Below are positions 14,590 through 15,499 of a stretch of 15,499 nucleotides of DNA, in pieces (position 1 is the stretch's first letter; every line of letters begins with the position of its first letter). Position numbers and translations under genes: made by a program. Origin of the DNA: an uncultured Eubacteriales bacterium (GTDB lineage: Bacteria > Bacillota > Clostridia > Oscillospirales > Butyricicoccaceae); the NCBI GenBank assembly GCA_910586105.1, contig CAJUGU010000100.1:1-15499 (forward strand), given 5' to 3'. The notes under the pieces were generated by a model. The model had not been told where the DNA came from and did no database searches. It saw nothing but the letters and a program-made list of their open reading frames with translations.

Positions 14590-14638
14590 AAAGGTTTCCG
14601 CCGGAAATTTTCGGCGGAGACCTTTATTATATTGTTTT
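14590..14638 (+). terminator. rho-independent terminator after the polysaccharide operon
   Basis: AAAGGTTTCCGCCG (14590-14603) pairs with CGGCGGAGACCTTT (14612-14625) in a 14-bp stem with one G-U, around an 8-base loop GAAATTTT. It is followed by ATTATATTGTTTT, a moderate T-rich tract. The position 139 bases after the last intact stop fits an operon end. The A-run in front of it could give weak bidirectional function. Confidence 0.8.
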
Positions 14639-14789
14639 ACATTCGGCTGAAAAATTCCGTGGGAGCAGGAGGGCCGACGGGAATGCCCGGACGCTTTTGT
14701 GTGTTTGTTATACTCAACGTCGGCAAGATTTGCAGTAACGCTGTAAGCGTCAAATTTCCCCACGCCTTGCCAGAACTCAGAGGAAATGA

Positions 14790-14882
14790 GAAAATACAAT
14801 AGAGTCTGGTGTAGTGCCGTGTACTCTCGGGTAGTACCCAGCACTACATGTAATCGGAGTATTTTCTTTTTAAGGAAAATAC
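14790..14882 (+). repeat. nested inverted repeats at the front of the defective IS66 element
   Basis: GAAAATAC occurs at 14790-14797 and again at 14875-14882, and its complement GTATTTTC at 14859-14866. Inside, TGTAGTGC (14810-14817) pairs with GCACTACA (14841-14848) around a further GTACT/AGTAC stem (14821-14825 with 14833-14837). The second GAAAATAC forms a near-perfect palindrome with GTATTTTC across 14859-14882. This could be an RNA hairpin or a cruciform; the direct repeats could also mark an insertion of about 77 bases or a deletion joint. Confidence 0.7.
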
Positions 14883-15499
14883 GGAGACGACCCTGGTGAA
14901 GGCTCCCAGAGAGCCGAACTTCATCCCCGGCAGCTTTGCCACGCCAGAGGCTGCGGCACATCTCATGGTGCAGAAGTTTGTCATGGGCTCTCCCCTGTAC
15001 CGGCAGGAACAGGAACTGAAACGCCAGGGCATTCCTCTGTCACGGCAAACCATGTCCAACTGGCTGCTGTGGTCTGCGGAGCATCTGCTGGCCCCGGTCT
15101 ATGACCTGCTGCACAAAGAACTGCTGAAACGGGATGTCCTCCACGCGGATGAGACCACGCTGCAGGTGCTTCATGAGCCGGGTAAATCAGCCCAGAGCAA
15201 CAGCTATATGTGGCTGTACCGCACCAGCGGGGATACCATCCGGCCCATCGTGCTGTTTGACTACCAGCCGGGACGGGGCGCCTGCTATCCGAAAGCATTC
15301 CTGAAAGACTTCAGGGGGTATCTCCACACGGACGGTTATGACGTGTACCACAGCCTTCCAGATGAGATTACTGTGGTTGGCTGCTGGGCTCATGCCAGGA
15401 GGAAATTTGACGAGGCTATGAAGTCTCTGCCAAAAGGAAAGGCTAAGAACAGCTCTGCTGCCCAGGGGCTGGCGTACTGCAATCTCTTATTCAAAATGG
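14872..15499 (+). pseudogene. IS66 family transposase (TnpC), N-terminus missing, 3' end outside window
   Basis: From about 14872 the frame reads KENTETTLVKAPREPNF, then FATPEAAAHLMVQKFVMGSP and LYRQEQELKRQGIPLSRQT, the core of the IS66 DDE transposase. Catalytic-type aspartates are visible in HADETTLQV (codon 15148-15150) and in HTDGYDVY (codon 15331-15333); the final Glu would lie beyond the window. A full TnpC is about 500 residues and begins with a coiled coil, a helix-turn-helix and a zinc-binding region; these roughly 150-180 residues are absent, and a TAA at 14851-14853 closes the frame in front. No start codon with a ribosome binding site is seen, so it is almost certainly inactive. 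It would act on its own ends in DNA transposition. Confidence 0.88.

Larger units (their letters stand above)
14743..15499 (+). mobile_element. left part of a defective IS66-family element
   Basis: A probable left end GTAAGCGTCAAATTTCCC starts at 14743; the GTAAGCG beginning is what I recall for IS66 termini. About 130 bases later the sequence enters an IS66 transposase (TnpC) in mid-gene and continues off the window. No tnpA or tnpB genes are present between the end and the transposase, so the element has lost its front genes or belongs to a short ISBst12-like type and is deleted. The right end and target duplication are out of view. Confidence 0.7.

Noticed and set aside
14808..14850. Integron attC-like recombination site at the TGTAGTGC hairpin
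   Set aside because: The core site pattern RYYYAAC/GTTRRRY is not present at the stem ends, and the context is an IS66 end.
1..15499. tRNA, rRNA or CRISPR array
   Set aside because: No cloverleaf-type sequence, rRNA-like stretch or regularly spaced direct repeats were seen on either strand.

Overview
The window looks like a cell-surface polysaccharide locus from an anaerobic gut-type Clostridia bacterium (Oscillospiraceae/Ruminococcaceae-like). This is inferred from strong AGGAGG-type ribosome binding sites, moderately high G+C codons, a DUF4422 glycosyltransferase, an integrase-like leader gene and an IS66 element. The species cannot be fixed from the sequence alone.

Layout: about 350 bases of A+T-rich leader carry a good sigma-70-type promoter. 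From 350 to 14451 every gene is on the + strand, mostly with ATGA overlaps or gaps under 25 bases, so this reads as one operon of about 14 kb. The order is: integrase-like protein with an internal deletion; DUF4422 glycosyltransferase; GlfT2-like galactofuranosyltransferase; ABC-2 permease (Wzm) with a large extra N-terminal domain; ABC ATPase (Wzt) without the usual C-terminal sugar-binding domain; UDP-galactopyranose mutase (Glf); a second, longer GlfT2-like transferase; an A+T-rich polytopic GT-C-like membrane glycosyltransferase; glucose-1-phosphate cytidylyltransferase (RfbF); a truncated SDR dehydratase/epimerase fused by deletion to the tail of an unrelated large protein; a UbiA-family enzyme like decaprenyl-phosphate phosphoribosyltransferase; a HAD phosphatase; a four-helix SMR/EamA-type transporter; and an extended SDR epimerase. 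After the operon come a terminator hairpin and the left end of an IS66-type element whose transposase lacks its N-terminal third and runs off the window.

Proposed joint action (inference): Glf makes UDP-galactofuranose, DUF4422 and the two GlfT2-like enzymes build a galactofuranan on a lipid in the cytoplasm, and Wzm/Wzt export it. In parallel UbiA puts phosphoribose from PRPP on a polyprenyl phosphate, the HAD protein removes the 5-phosphate, the SDR may alter the sugar, the SMR protein flips the lipid-pentose, and the GT-C enzyme transfers the pentofuranose to the galactan outside. This parallels the mycobacterial arabinogalactan gene set (Glf, GlfT1/2, Wzm/Wzt, Rv3806c UbiA, Emb/Aft GT-C) but lies in what appears to be a Firmicute. 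A CDP-sugar branch (RfbF plus SDR) appears to have been destroyed by a deletion at about 11300.
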